Shown: one piece after another, positions 18,264 to 26,586 of the stretch | How positions within the stretch are numbered: the first letter of the stretch is position 1 | Layout: every line of letters begins with the position of its first letter | Origin: Nostoc sp. B(2019) | Lineage (GTDB): Bacteria > Cyanobacteriota > Cyanobacteriia > Cyanobacteriales > Nostocaceae | DNA length: 64,000 bases | Direction of reading: 5' to 3' | NCBI RefSeq assembly: GCF_010091925.1 | Contig: NZ_WVID01000008.1 | Span: 124,001-188,000, forward strand | The notes under the pieces: model-generated | Databases searched by the model: none | Told to the model about the DNA's origin: nothing | What the model saw: the letters and a program-made list of their open reading frames with translations, nothing else | Translations under genes and position numbers: made by a program

Positions 18264-18476
18264 ATGCCTGGTGGAGATGCTAGCCATAAAGGCACTTCTG
18301 ATAAACCCAATGTTAATGCCAATGGAGTAATTGATGATGCTGCGGATAAATCGTTAAACCCTGAAGATATTCTGTCTGAAGAACAAACCAACACAGAGAT
18401 CCATAGAGTCGAAGAAAGCGTTAAGTATCCTCCTGCTACCGAACGTCCAGGTGAAAAATCAAATACTAATACCTGA
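18264..18476 (+). CDS. Small acidic hypothetical protein
   Basis: A 70-residue, highly polar protein rich in Asp, Glu, Asn and Thr, with no hydrophobic core, likely intrinsically disordered (MPGGDASHKGTSDKPNVN and onward). GATGAGAGG lies 10 bases before the ATG. I do not recognise the family. A stress-related disordered protein would fit the composition, but this is speculation. Confidence 0.55.
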   Translation: MPGGDASHKGTSDKPNVNANGVIDDAADKSLNPEDILSEEQTNTEIHRVEESVKYPPATERPGEKSNTNT

Positions 18477-18514
18477 AGTAACTATAGGACTCATATTTGA
18501 TTTTTGAAATAGGC

Positions 18515-18544
18515 GTAGGGTGCGTTACGCTTTGCTAACGCACT
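18515..18544. repeat. Partial copy of the GTAGGGTGCGTTA repeat
   Basis: GTAGGGTGCGTTACGC then TTTGCTAACGCAC forms a short hairpin related to 13099-13177. Both copies are preceded by ATTTGATTTTTGAA, so the mobile unit may extend further left. Confidence 0.6.
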
Positions 18545-18669
18545 TAATATACAATCTCTTTTTTTGGTGAAGGTATTAAATACCGTACCCACGTTTTTTC
18601 AAACCATAGACATACGCATATAAACGCAGATGAATTTGATAATTATCTGTATCTATCTGAGTTTTTCCT

Positions 18670-19155
18670 ATGAACGAAGAAGTCTCCAGGAAGCTAGAGT
18701 TAATCAGGCAAGCCTTATCTGAAACAGAAGCAGAGAACGTGCGTTTGCGTGGTACAGACTGGTTTGCTTGGGCGACGACTGGCGCTTCTAACACCGTGCT
18801 GCTGACTGCTGAAACTGGCGTAGCAGAAGTATTAGTAACTACTGAAGATGCTTGGGTATTGACGGATGAAATTGAAGCACAGCGTCTTAAGGATGAAGAA
18901 CTACCCGCTAATTTTAAGGTGCATATCAACCCTTGGGCTGATGGTGCTGCCCGTGAGTCTTTTGTTCGTGATGCAACTGGCGGCGGAAAAATAATTAGCG
19001 ATGTCTGCGACAACCCGAAGCGCGATCGCCCCATCTCCAATTTAGAAAAGCCGTAACCCCCATCTCTGCTAAATCATAAACGGGTAATGATGTCAAGCGA
19101 ATTAGAGCGATATCGCCAAGTTGGGCAAAAAGCCACTGGAGAACAGATTGGCTAG
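18670..19155 (+). pseudogene. M24 (Xaa-Pro) peptidase remnant, N-terminal part
   Basis: The first frame (ATG 18670 to 19056) encodes 115 or so residues typical of the creatinase-type N-terminal domain of M24 peptidases (LRGTDWFAWATTGASNTVLL, and TEDAWVLTDEIEAQRLKDEE). It then leaves frame at about 19005. A second frame reads PPSLLNHKRVMMSSELERYR and QVGQKATG before stopping at 19155. The catalytic metal-binding domain is wholly missing. This is a decayed gene, cut off just before galK. Confidence 0.7.
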
Positions 19156-19206
19156 TGTTGAGGTAGAAGGAAAGTTACGCCCTGTACCTTTGTATAATTA
19201 AAAATT

Positions 19207-20289
19207 ATGGATTTTCAACAAGTATTCGGTAAATCACCTGAAACTCAAGCCAGTGCGCCAGGAAGAGTAAATTTACTAGGTGAACATACCGACTATAACG
19301 ATGGCTTCGTGCTTCCAACTACGATTCCTCAATCTACGACGGTACAGCTAGGTTTGAGTAGCGATCGCCAACATCACTTTTACTCGGAAAATTTCAACGA
19401 GCAAGTGAGCATTTTAGATATCAATCATACTCCGTCTGGATTCGCTAGTTATATTTTTGGCTGTATTGAGGTTTTGCAAAAAGCCGGATACACAATCCCA
19501 TCGCTTTGTGTGTACGTTAAATCATCGGTTCCTATGGGTTCGGGTTTATCTAGTAGCGCAGCTTTGGAAGTGGCAACGCTGCGAGGATTACGCCAACTTC
19601 TGAACCTTCCCATTGATGATGTTGAAATCGCCCAATTCGCCCAGCAAGCAGAAATTCACTATGCTGGTGTGCAATGCGGCATCATGGATCAGATGGCTTC
19701 TAGCTTGGCTGATACTGAGCATATCTTGTTTTTAGATACTCGGACTTTAGAACGCCGGGTGATGCCTTTGCCTGAGAAAGCGGAGATTTTGGTTATTGAT
19801 AGCGGTGTACCCCGTACCCTTGCAAGTAGTGGTTATAACCAGCGCCGGGCTGAGTGTGAGGAGGCGGCGCGATCGCTAGGAGTTAAGGCACTGCGAGATA
19901 TTACTGATGCTGAAGTAATAGAAAAACTACCCGAACCTCTACGGCGGCGTGCGCGTCATGTGGTTACAGAAAATAACCGCGTCTTGGAAGTATTGCAGGG
20001 AGTAACATCTGAGCGCTTTGGCGAATTGATGAACGCATCCCACGCCAGTTTGAGAGACGATTACGAAGTGTCTGTACCTGCGCTAGATACTCTAGTAGAA
20101 CTGTTGCAAAAAACTCCGGGAGTATTTGGTGCAAGACTGACAGGCGCGGGTTTTGGCGGTGCTTGTGTAGCTTTGGTTGCGGCTGATGAAGCAAAAAGTA
20201 TTGCAACCCATATCCTTGAACAATACAAACAAGCAGGTTACACCGGACAAATTTTGGTTCCTTCTTGGGAGTTAAGTGATGCAACCTAA
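19207..20289 (+). CDS. galK: Galactokinase
   Basis: GalK phosphorylates galactose at C1 with ATP, feeding GalT. All GHMP-kinase motifs are present: the galactokinase signature APGRVNLLGEHTDYNDGF, the phosphate loop PMGSGLSSSAALE, and the C-terminal GARLTGAGFGGACVALV. The 360-residue length is slightly shorter than enterobacterial GalK but normal. No strong Shine-Dalgarno is seen before ATG 19207. It follows an M24 gene remnant and overlaps a small cupin-like fragment at its 3' end. With galT and galE in the window the Leloir pathway is complete apart from a mutarotase. Confidence 0.95.
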   Translation: MDFQQVFGKSPETQASAPGRVNLLGEHTDYNDGFVLPTTIPQSTTVQLGLSSDRQHHFYSENFNEQVSILDINHTPSGFASYIFGCIEVLQKAGYTIPSLCVYVKSSVPMGSGLSSSAALEVATLRGLRQLLNLPIDDVEIAQFAQQAEIHYAGVQCGIMDQMASSLADTEHILFLDTRTLERRVMPLPEKAEILVIDSGVPRTLASSGYNQRRAECEEAARSLGVKALRDITDAEVIEKLPEPLRRRARHVVTENNRVLEVLQGVTSERFGELMNASHASLRDDYEVSVPALDTLVELLQKTPGVFGARLTGAGFGGACVALVAADEAKSIATHILEQYKQAGYTGQILVPSWELSDAT

Positions 20290-20428
20290 AGTGGTTTATG
20301 GAAACGCAGCCGTTGAAGGTGTCAATCGTTGGGGATGGTTTATGGGTCACTTTATCACCCCTGAAGACGATCCACGTTCCACGGAAATGCTAGTAGTAGT
20401 TGCATTGCCTAGAGTGTCAAAAAGTTAG
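20279..20428 (+). pseudogene. Cupin-like protein N-terminal fragment
   Basis: A 49-codon frame starts at ATG 20279 inside the last codons of galK and reads VEGVNRWGWFMGHFITPEDD, which resembles the start of small cyanobacterial cupin-like proteins (GWF-GHF followed by a VKWG-H motif). The sequence diverges after STEM and stops, so the metal-binding half is absent. It was probably once translationally coupled to galK. Confidence 0.4.
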
Positions 20429-20593
20429 TTTGTGAAGTAATTGAGCATAATTAATTTTAATTAATTGTTACGGAGAATTGGTATCAGCCACAAATTTTGA
20501 AAATAGTGCGCTACTATCGACAAGCAATTAAAAAATCTCCTAGAAGTCTGATATTAATACGACTCTAGTTATAAGTTGGAGAGGATAAAAAAG

Positions 20594-21427
20594 ATGGTTC
20601 AAAGTATAGGCGGTATAGCGAAATATTCAGCTACCGACCTAGACCGATTTGCTCAAGAACTGAATAAAGACGGAATTTGTTTAATTCCTGGTGTTTTTGA
20701 GCAAAAATTAATTGACGAGTGGACACAAGCTTTTGAAAAGTTATTTTACGAGCGTCACAATCAACCAGGTGGGTTGGCTCCTCGTGAAATTTCTCGCTAC
20801 TATCTGACCTTACCTTGGATTTACCCATTCGCTAATGAATTAGTTTTTGCCAACCCAGTGATTATGGGTGTCTTAGAGCGCGTGTTTTTCCAAGAATATG
20901 TGATGGTTCAGTTAGGGGTTGATGTCCCATTCCAGGGTTCAGATTATCAGGAAATCCATCGGGATTTTCGCCCGTTGTTTAGCGATGGGCTACGCCCCGC
21001 CGTAGGCGATCGCATAGTTACACCACTTTACGCCCTAGCAGTCAACTTTCCCCTTGTGGAAGTAACCGCAGAAAACGGCCCATTCCAAATGGCACGCGGT
21101 ACTCATGTATTACCGCGTGAAGAAGGATTAAAGAAGGTTGCCAGTGGTGAAATTCAGATGGAATCTTTTTATATGCAGCCTGGTGACGTGATGGTGCGAT
21201 CGCCTTTAGCACTGCATCGGGGTTCCCCAAATCGGACAAACCAGCCAAGACCTATGGTAGTCATGGGTTATGCCATGCATTGGTTGCACACACCAAAGGT
21301 AGATTTGACTCTCCCACAAGACTATTATGAAAGCCTCCCAGAAAAACTAAAGCAGATGCTACGGTGTCAGCTGGTAGAAAGCTTACCTAAAAACAAAGTC
21401 GAAACTTACGTGAATTTCAAATACTAG
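20594..21427 (+). CDS. Phytanoyl-CoA dioxygenase (PhyH) family protein
   Basis: An Fe(II)/2-oxoglutarate oxygenase of about 277 residues. The iron ligands are visible as HRD in YQEIHRDFRPLF and the distal His with the 2-oxoglutarate Arg in LALHRGSPNR. ATG 20594 is preferred to TTG 20576 since GGAGAGG lies nine bases upstream. Between FRPLFS and VTPLYALAVNFPLVE there are about ten extra residues (DGLRPAVGDR) encoded by a palindromic repeat insertion. The substrate is unknown; members hydroxylate lipids, sugars or secondary metabolites. It sits between galK and a GH43 gene. Confidence 0.85.
   Translation: MVQSIGGIAKYSATDLDRFAQELNKDGICLIPGVFEQKLIDEWTQAFEKLFYERHNQPGGLAPREISRYYLTLPWIYPFANELVFANPVIMGVLERVFFQEYVMVQLGVDVPFQGSDYQEIHRDFRPLFSDGLRPAVGDRIVTPLYALAVNFPLVEVTAENGPFQMARGTHVLPREEGLKKVASGEIQMESFYMQPGDVMVRSPLALHRGSPNRTNQPRPMVVMGYAMHWLHTPKVDLTLPQDYYESLPEKLKQMLRCQLVESLPKNKVETYVNFKY
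20982..21013. repeat. Small palindromic repeat inside the PhyH gene
   Basis: GCGATGGGCTACGCC followed by CGCCGTAGGCGATCGC forms an imperfect palindrome ending in the GCGATCGC octamer. It is an in-frame addition to the coding sequence and appears to have spread as a small repeat. Confidence 0.6.
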
Positions 21428-21464
21428 TAGTCTTTCAAGACAACAATGCTTGGTAAATAAGTTT

Positions 21465-21511
21465 GTAGTAAGGACTTTAGTCCTTGTGTTAAGCACTGAA
21501 GTGCTTACTAC
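21465..21511. repeat. Dispersed hairpin repeat, GTAGTAAGGACTTTAGTCCTT type
   Basis: GTAGTAAGGACTTTAGTCCTT, then AAGCACTGAAGTGCTTACTAC. The outer ends GTAGTAAG and CTTACTAC are complementary, and each half forms its own stem. A copy related to those at 9527, 28829 and 35380. Confidence 0.7.
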
Positions 21512-21584
21512 ATAACAAGCTTTCGTTAACTTGACAAACCACTAATGAAAGAAGGATTTTTGTCATTCCATAGATAATATTAAG

Positions 21585-22601
21585 ATGCAAACCTATACTA
21601 ATCCGGTCTACAAAGGTTATTTTGCCGATCCCTTTGTTTGGCAACACGAAGGAGTATATTATGCAATCGGCACTGGTGCAGCAGAAGCAGAAGGAACGGT
21701 AGATGAAATAGTGGACGCACCAAATGTTAACTCCAATAATAAATCGTGTGTCTTTCCTCTATTACGCTCCTTCGACTTTATAAATTGGGATTTTGTTGGT
21801 AACGCATTACAGCGGCCAGATCCAGCCCTTGGCGATAATTTTTGGGCCCCCGAAGTCGCTTACTGCGATCGCCAGTTTTATCTCTACTACTCTGTGGGAC
21901 ACGAGGACAAGAATCATCAGTTACGTGTGGCTACAAGCGATACTCCGTTAGGCCCTTATCAAGATGTTGGTGAGCCACTTGTAGATCCAAAGTCCTGTCC
22001 TTTTGCGATCGATCCGCACCCATTCCGGGATGAGGATGGACAGTGGTATTTGTTTTACGCCCGCGACTTTCTGGATACATCGGATGGAGTACGTGTTGGT
22101 ACAGCGTTGTTTGTAGACAAACTCCAAACCATGACTAAGCTTGCTGGTGAAGGGGAAGTGGTTTTACGTGCGCGATCCGATTGGCAACGGTTTTTAGCCA
22201 ACCGTTTGATGTACGGTGAAATCTATGATTGGCATACTTTAGAAGGCCCCTGTGTTCGTAAGCATGAAGGGAAATACTACTGCTTTTATAGTGGTGGACG
22301 CTGGGAAACTGAGAACTACGGTGTAGATTATGGCGTTGCTGACAATGTGATGGGGCCTTACTCTGATGCAGGCAACGAAAACGGGCCACGAGTGCTAAAG
22401 TCTGTTCCTAATTTTGTTAGAGGGCCGGGACATAACTCTATCGTTATTGGGCCGGATGGTCACACCGAGTATCTTGTCTATCATGCTTGGACGGAAAACA
22501 TGGATAAGCGGCAAATCTGCTTAGATATGCTGATCTGGAAACCAGAAGGGCCTCTTTGCCAAGGCCCTACCTGGATGCCGCAGATTATCACCAACGATTG
22601 A
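21585..22601 (+). CDS. Glycoside hydrolase family 43-like enzyme
   Basis: A five-bladed beta-propeller glycosidase of 338 residues. The three catalytic acids of GH43 can be placed: Asp in GYFADPFVW (general base), Asp in FAIDPHPF (pKa modulator) and Glu in TLEGPCV (acid). GH43 enzymes mostly cut arabinans and xylans; some act on galactans. No signal peptide is visible, so it is probably cytoplasmic. It belongs to the sugar island, 160 bp after the PhyH gene with a hairpin repeat between. The exact substrate is unknown. Confidence 0.85.
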   Translation: MQTYTNPVYKGYFADPFVWQHEGVYYAIGTGAAEAEGTVDEIVDAPNVNSNNKSCVFPLLRSFDFINWDFVGNALQRPDPALGDNFWAPEVAYCDRQFYLYYSVGHEDKNHQLRVATSDTPLGPYQDVGEPLVDPKSCPFAIDPHPFRDEDGQWYLFYARDFLDTSDGVRVGTALFVDKLQTMTKLAGEGEVVLRARSDWQRFLANRLMYGEIYDWHTLEGPCVRKHEGKYYCFYSGGRWETENYGVDYGVADNVMGPYSDAGNENGPRVLKSVPNFVRGPGHNSIVIGPDGHTEYLVYHAWTENMDKRQICLDMLIWKPEGPLCQGPTWMPQIITND

Positions 22602-22603
22602 AT

Positions 22604-23083
22604 TTAAAGATTTTGCGATACATTAACACCGCTTACTTTGGCTGCTATAACAACGCTATAGTAGCCAGCTGCGATCGCTGCTAATGCATTAAGTAAAACA
22701 TTAGCGCCGAACAATGGCATTAAGCCGAAAAATGTCTTACCCAAAGGCAACAATCCAATGATAGCCAGCAAAGCATAAGAAACTGCAAAACTACGATTGA
22801 ATAAACGCGCAGTGGTAGTATTGTTGTAAGAAGCAATTCCTAACAATCCTACGGCGCAACGTACAATATTATGCAAAAAATTGGTGGGAATTGCACCAAA
22901 GATATAACCAAAGCCCGCAGAATAAGCACCAGCAGATTCATCAAGTGGAACAAAAGATTCGCTTGTCCCTGGTAATGAAACCAAAGCTGGTACAAATCCA
23001 GCTAAACCTAAAAGTAAATAAATGATTCCGATAGCCAAAGCAATGTAACGCTCGATCATTTTTGCCTGGTTAATGTTTTCCAT
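22604..23083 (-). CDS. DUF4383-like membrane protein
   Basis: A 159-residue protein with four hydrophobic helices and a LHNIVRCAVGLLGIA segment typical of DUF4383. AAGAG precedes the ATG at 23083. It runs convergent to the GH43 gene with 2 bp between the stop codons. The gene is monocistronic with a long AT-rich upstream region. Related proteins are often stress-linked in cyanobacteria, but the function is not known. Confidence 0.8.
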   Translation of the reverse strand: MENINQAKMIERYIALAIGIIYLLLGLAGFVPALVSLPGTSESFVPLDESAGAYSAGFGYIFGAIPTNFLHNIVRCAVGLLGIASYNNTTTARLFNRSFAVSYALLAIIGLLPLGKTFFGLMPLFGANVLLNALAAIAAGYYSVVIAAKVSGVNVSQNL

Positions 23084-23974
23084 TTTTTTTCTCTTGATAA
23101 GTATGTAGATGTTTACGAAATAGTAACCGCTAGCTGAAAAGTCATTAGAATCTAATTTTTTAATGTCTATAAATAGATGGACTTTTCAATATCAATGCCT
23201 ACACTAACTGCACTACCTATTTCATTTGAGAAATACTGAGATAGAGAAAGGCGATCGCTTATAATGATGCAGCGATCGCGTGAGATTTATGAATTGAATT
23301 AGTACCAATATTACACACAGTCAAAAAGCTTTTAACCTATCTTAAGATTGAGAGAACATATATCTCATCAGGGTGAAATTTATAATACTTGTTTCCAAGA
23401 AACCAACAATAAGAGAAATTACTTCATTTACTATGGTTTATAAAATAATTGTTACAACAATATGTATTCGAGGTAACAAACTAACATTTCTCTTGTAAAA
23501 AAAAGTACTATTTTAATACTTGACAATAAGTAGTTTATATATAGTATTAGGCTGAAGCATTTAGTATGAGTAATCAAATAAGGTAATAAATAAGCTTATT
23601 TTATTAATCAGACTACTGATAATTATTTTAATAATGTACGAAACCGAACAGACAAAAACAACTATATTTGTATGGGTTTGTAAATCTAAAAAGCCGTGTT
23701 ACATAAATTAATATTTACTTTTAAAGTTTAGATATTGATAAAAATATAGTGCTTAAGACTTAATAAAGAAAGTAATCTTATATTTATTTTGGTAGATGAA
23801 AAAATCAGACAGAAAACAGTATTTTGTTAGTAATACAACCAAGTATTGATTATACCAATTCGATATTGAAAAGCAGCAAAATATGTTGCAAGCTTTTGCC
23901 TGAAACTAATCTTGGTGCTACCTTGCAAAGAAAAGGTATTAGCGTTTGGTTAGTCAAAATTAATAATTTAAATA
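23084..23974. other. Long AT-rich intergenic region between divergent genes
   Basis: About 890 bp separate the DUF4383 gene and the glycosyltransferase/UGM fusion, which diverge. No reading frame of coding character was found on either strand. Two GCGATCGC octamers flank TTATAATGATGCA near 23250-23280. The size and AT content suggest promoters for both genes and long leaders, but no specific operator could be identified. Confidence 0.5.
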
Positions 23975-26425
23975 ATGAGACGAGCTATGACAAGTGACAA
24001 ATCTCAAGTCAAAAACAACGGTGTCAGCAATGTTATTTCGTCGAAGCAGCGTAAAACAAAGCGATCGCAGCTAGCTGAAACGCAATCATCGAGTACATCA
24101 CTGTTGAATTTAACTTCGTCTAATAAAAAAGTTCAATCAACAGAAAACTTTAAAGACACACCTGATATAGTTTGCTTATCTCATTTGCGTTGGAATTTCG
24201 TTTATCAAAGGCCACAACATCTTCTTAGTCGCTGCGCTCAAGGGAAGCGAGTGTTCTTTATTGAGGAGCCAATTTTCTCTGAAGAACCCTTAGCAAGGTT
24301 AGATATAAACAAAGATTCTAATGGAGTAGTTGTGGTTGTGCCACACCTACCACAAGGTTTAAGCGAAGAAGCGAGAAACGCAGATTTACAAGTATTAATC
24401 GATGGTTTGTTTGCAGAGCATAACATCAACAAGTACATTTGTTGGTATTACACACCAATGGCGATCGCTTTTACCCGCCACTTGCAACCCCAAGCTGTGG
24501 TGTACGATTGCATGGATGAATTGTCTGCATTCCAGGGAGCATCACCCACTTTAAAGAATTACGAAGCTGAACTATTCAGCCGTGCAGACTTAGTATTTAC
24601 AGGCGGGCAAAGCCTTTACGAAAGTAAGGTGAACCAGCATCCCAACGTCTATGCATTTCCCAGCAGTGTAGATGTGGCCCACTTTGGCCAGGCCAGAAAT
24701 CTTCAAGAACCAGCAGATCAAGCTCATATTCCCCATCCTCGTCTTGGTTTCTTTGGCGTAATTGATGAACGGATGGATATCGAACTGCTTGCAGGTATTG
24801 CCCAAGCACGTCCCGACTGGCATTTAGTAATTATTGGCCCAGTTGTCAAAATCGATCCAGCAACTCTGCCACAGCATGAAAATATCCATTATCTCGGTGG
24901 CAGAGACTATAAACAGCTACCTGCCTATTTAGCAGGGTGGGATTTAGCAATGTTGCCATTTGCGCGTAATGAGTCAACACGCTTTATTAGTCCTACCAAA
25001 ACTCCAGAGTATCTTGCCGCAGGTAGGCCTGTAGTATCTACCTCAATTCGAGATGTGGTTCGTCCTTACGGAGAATCGAAGCTGGTGCGAATTGCAGATA
25101 CAGTTGATGAGTTCGTCAACGCCGCAGAACAAGCAATGCAAGAAGACACCCAAGCTTCAGAATGGTTGAGTCGAGTAGATGTCTTTTTAGAAAAGATTTC
25201 TTGGGATCGGACTTGGGCATCAATGATGAAGCTGATTGACTCTGCCATTGCAGCCCGTGATAGTGAAGACAAAGCTAACTCCACAGGTGCGGCTGGTAAA
25301 CAAGCACCAAATATCATTACCAGAGATTTTGTCTTCGATTATTTAGTCGTCGGTGCTGGTTTTTCTGGTAGCGTCATTGCTGAACGTTTGGCAACTCAGT
25401 CTGGTAAAAAAGTGCTGGTTGTAGACAAGCGCAACCACATCGGTGGCAACGCCTACGATCATTATGACGAACATGGCGTTCTCGTCCACAAATATGGCCC
25501 CCACATCTTTCACACCAACTCCCGCGAAATTTTTGAATACCTCTCGCGCTTTACTAAGTGGCGGTCTTACGAACATCGTGTCCTTGCAAGTGTAGATGGG
25601 CAACTTGTTCCTATTCCGATCAACCTCGACACCATCAACAAGCTGTATGGCATGAATCTCAATTCATTTGAGGTGAAGAAATTTTACGAATCACTTGCTG
25701 AACCAATAGAATACATCCGCACTAGTGAGGATGTGGTGGTAAGCAAAGTTGGGCGAGAACTGTATGAAAAGTTTTTCCGGGGTTACACGCGCAAGCAATG
25801 GGGACTTGACCCATCAGAACTTGATAAATCAGTAATTGCCAGAATTCCCACACGGACTAATCGGGACGATCGCTATTTTACCGATACTTACCAGGCAATG
25901 CCACTGCACGGCTTTACCCGGATGTTCGAGAATATGCTCAATCATCCGAACATCAAGGTAATGCTCAACACTGATTATCAGGAAATCCAAAAAGCGATAC
26001 CTTGCCGCGAGATGGTTTATAGCGGGCCTGTTGACGAATTCTTTGATTATCGTTACGGCAAATTACCATATCGCTCGCTTGATTTCAAGCATGAGACGCA
26101 CAACACGAGTGTGTTTCAAGCAGCGCCAGTCATTAACTATCCCAATGAACAGCTTTATACTCGTGTGACGGAGTTTAAATACTTAACTGGTCAGGAACAC
26201 TCCAAAACTAGTATTGTTTACGAGTTTCCCAAAGCTGAAGGAGACCCTTATTATCCTGTACCGCGTTCTGAAAATCAGGAAATTTACAAGCAGTATAAGG
26301 CGCTATCTGATACAACACCAGGAGTATATTTTGTGGGACGATTAGCGACATACAAATACTACAACATGGATCAATGTGTCGCTCAGGCTCTATCTGTGTA
26401 CAAACAAATTGCGGTTAAGGCTTAA
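23975..26425 (+). CDS. Glycosyltransferase / UDP-galactopyranose mutase fusion
   Basis: An 816-residue two-domain protein. After a polar leader of about 60 residues, residues 62-430 form a GT-B glycosyltransferase (LRWNFVYQRPQHLLSR near the start, SPTKTPEYLAAGRPVVST as donor-site region). From about residue 450 a complete UDP-galactopyranose mutase follows (FAD motif VVGAGFSGSVIAERLA, NHIGGNAYDHYDEHG, KYGPHIFHT, and FVGRLATYKYYNMDQ with the conserved Arg). The mutase makes UDP-galactofuranose, and the fused transferase may use it directly. ATG 23975 is used; ATG 23987 is an equal alternative because neither has a clear ribosome site. A second, free mutase lies at 52198. Fusions of this kind are known in some bacteria. 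Confidence 0.88.
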   Translation: MRRAMTSDKSQVKNNGVSNVISSKQRKTKRSQLAETQSSSTSLLNLTSSNKKVQSTENFKDTPDIVCLSHLRWNFVYQRPQHLLSRCAQGKRVFFIEEPIFSEEPLARLDINKDSNGVVVVVPHLPQGLSEEARNADLQVLIDGLFAEHNINKYICWYYTPMAIAFTRHLQPQAVVYDCMDELSAFQGASPTLKNYEAELFSRADLVFTGGQSLYESKVNQHPNVYAFPSSVDVAHFGQARNLQEPADQAHIPHPRLGFFGVIDERMDIELLAGIAQARPDWHLVIIGPVVKIDPATLPQHENIHYLGGRDYKQLPAYLAGWDLAMLPFARNESTRFISPTKTPEYLAAGRPVVSTSIRDVVRPYGESKLVRIADTVDEFVNAAEQAMQEDTQASEWLSRVDVFLEKISWDRTWASMMKLIDSAIAARDSEDKANSTGAAGKQAPNIITRDFVFDYLVVGAGFSGSVIAERLATQSGKKVLVVDKRNHIGGNAYDHYDEHGVLVHKYGPHIFHTNSREIFEYLSRFTKWRSYEHRVLASVDGQLVPIPINLDTINKLYGMNLNSFEVKKFYESLAEPIEYIRTSEDVVVSKVGRELYEKFFRGYTRKQWGLDPSELDKSVIARIPTRTNRDDRYFTDTYQAMPLHGFTRMFENMLNHPNIKVMLNTDYQEIQKAIPCREMVYSGPVDEFFDYRYGKLPYRSLDFKHETHNTSVFQAAPVINYPNEQLYTRVTEFKYLTGQEHSKTSIVYEFPKAEGDPYYPVPRSENQEIYKQYKALSDTTPGVYFVGRLATYKYYNMDQCVAQALSVYKQIAVKA

Positions 26426-26456
26426 GTAATTCGTAATTAGGACTGCTTTGTATTTA

Positions 26457-26536
26457 GTAGGGTGCGTTACGGACATTAGTCCTAATGCACCATCCTAGAT
26501 TTTTGGTGCGTTAGCCTACGGCATAACACACTCTAC
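26457..26536. repeat. MITE-like inverted repeat, GTAGGGTGCGTTA type
   Basis: Starts GTAGGGTGCGTTACGGA and ends TAACACACTCTAC, with GGTGCGTTAG inside. It is a diverged copy of the 13099-13177 element, in the 160 bp gap between the two fusion genes. A TAATTCG heptamer repeat (26427-26437) lies just before. Confidence 0.7.
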
Positions 26537-26586
26537 AAAACTCGAAAATAACCCATCAAATAAAATATCAGCTTGAGTTGTAAATT

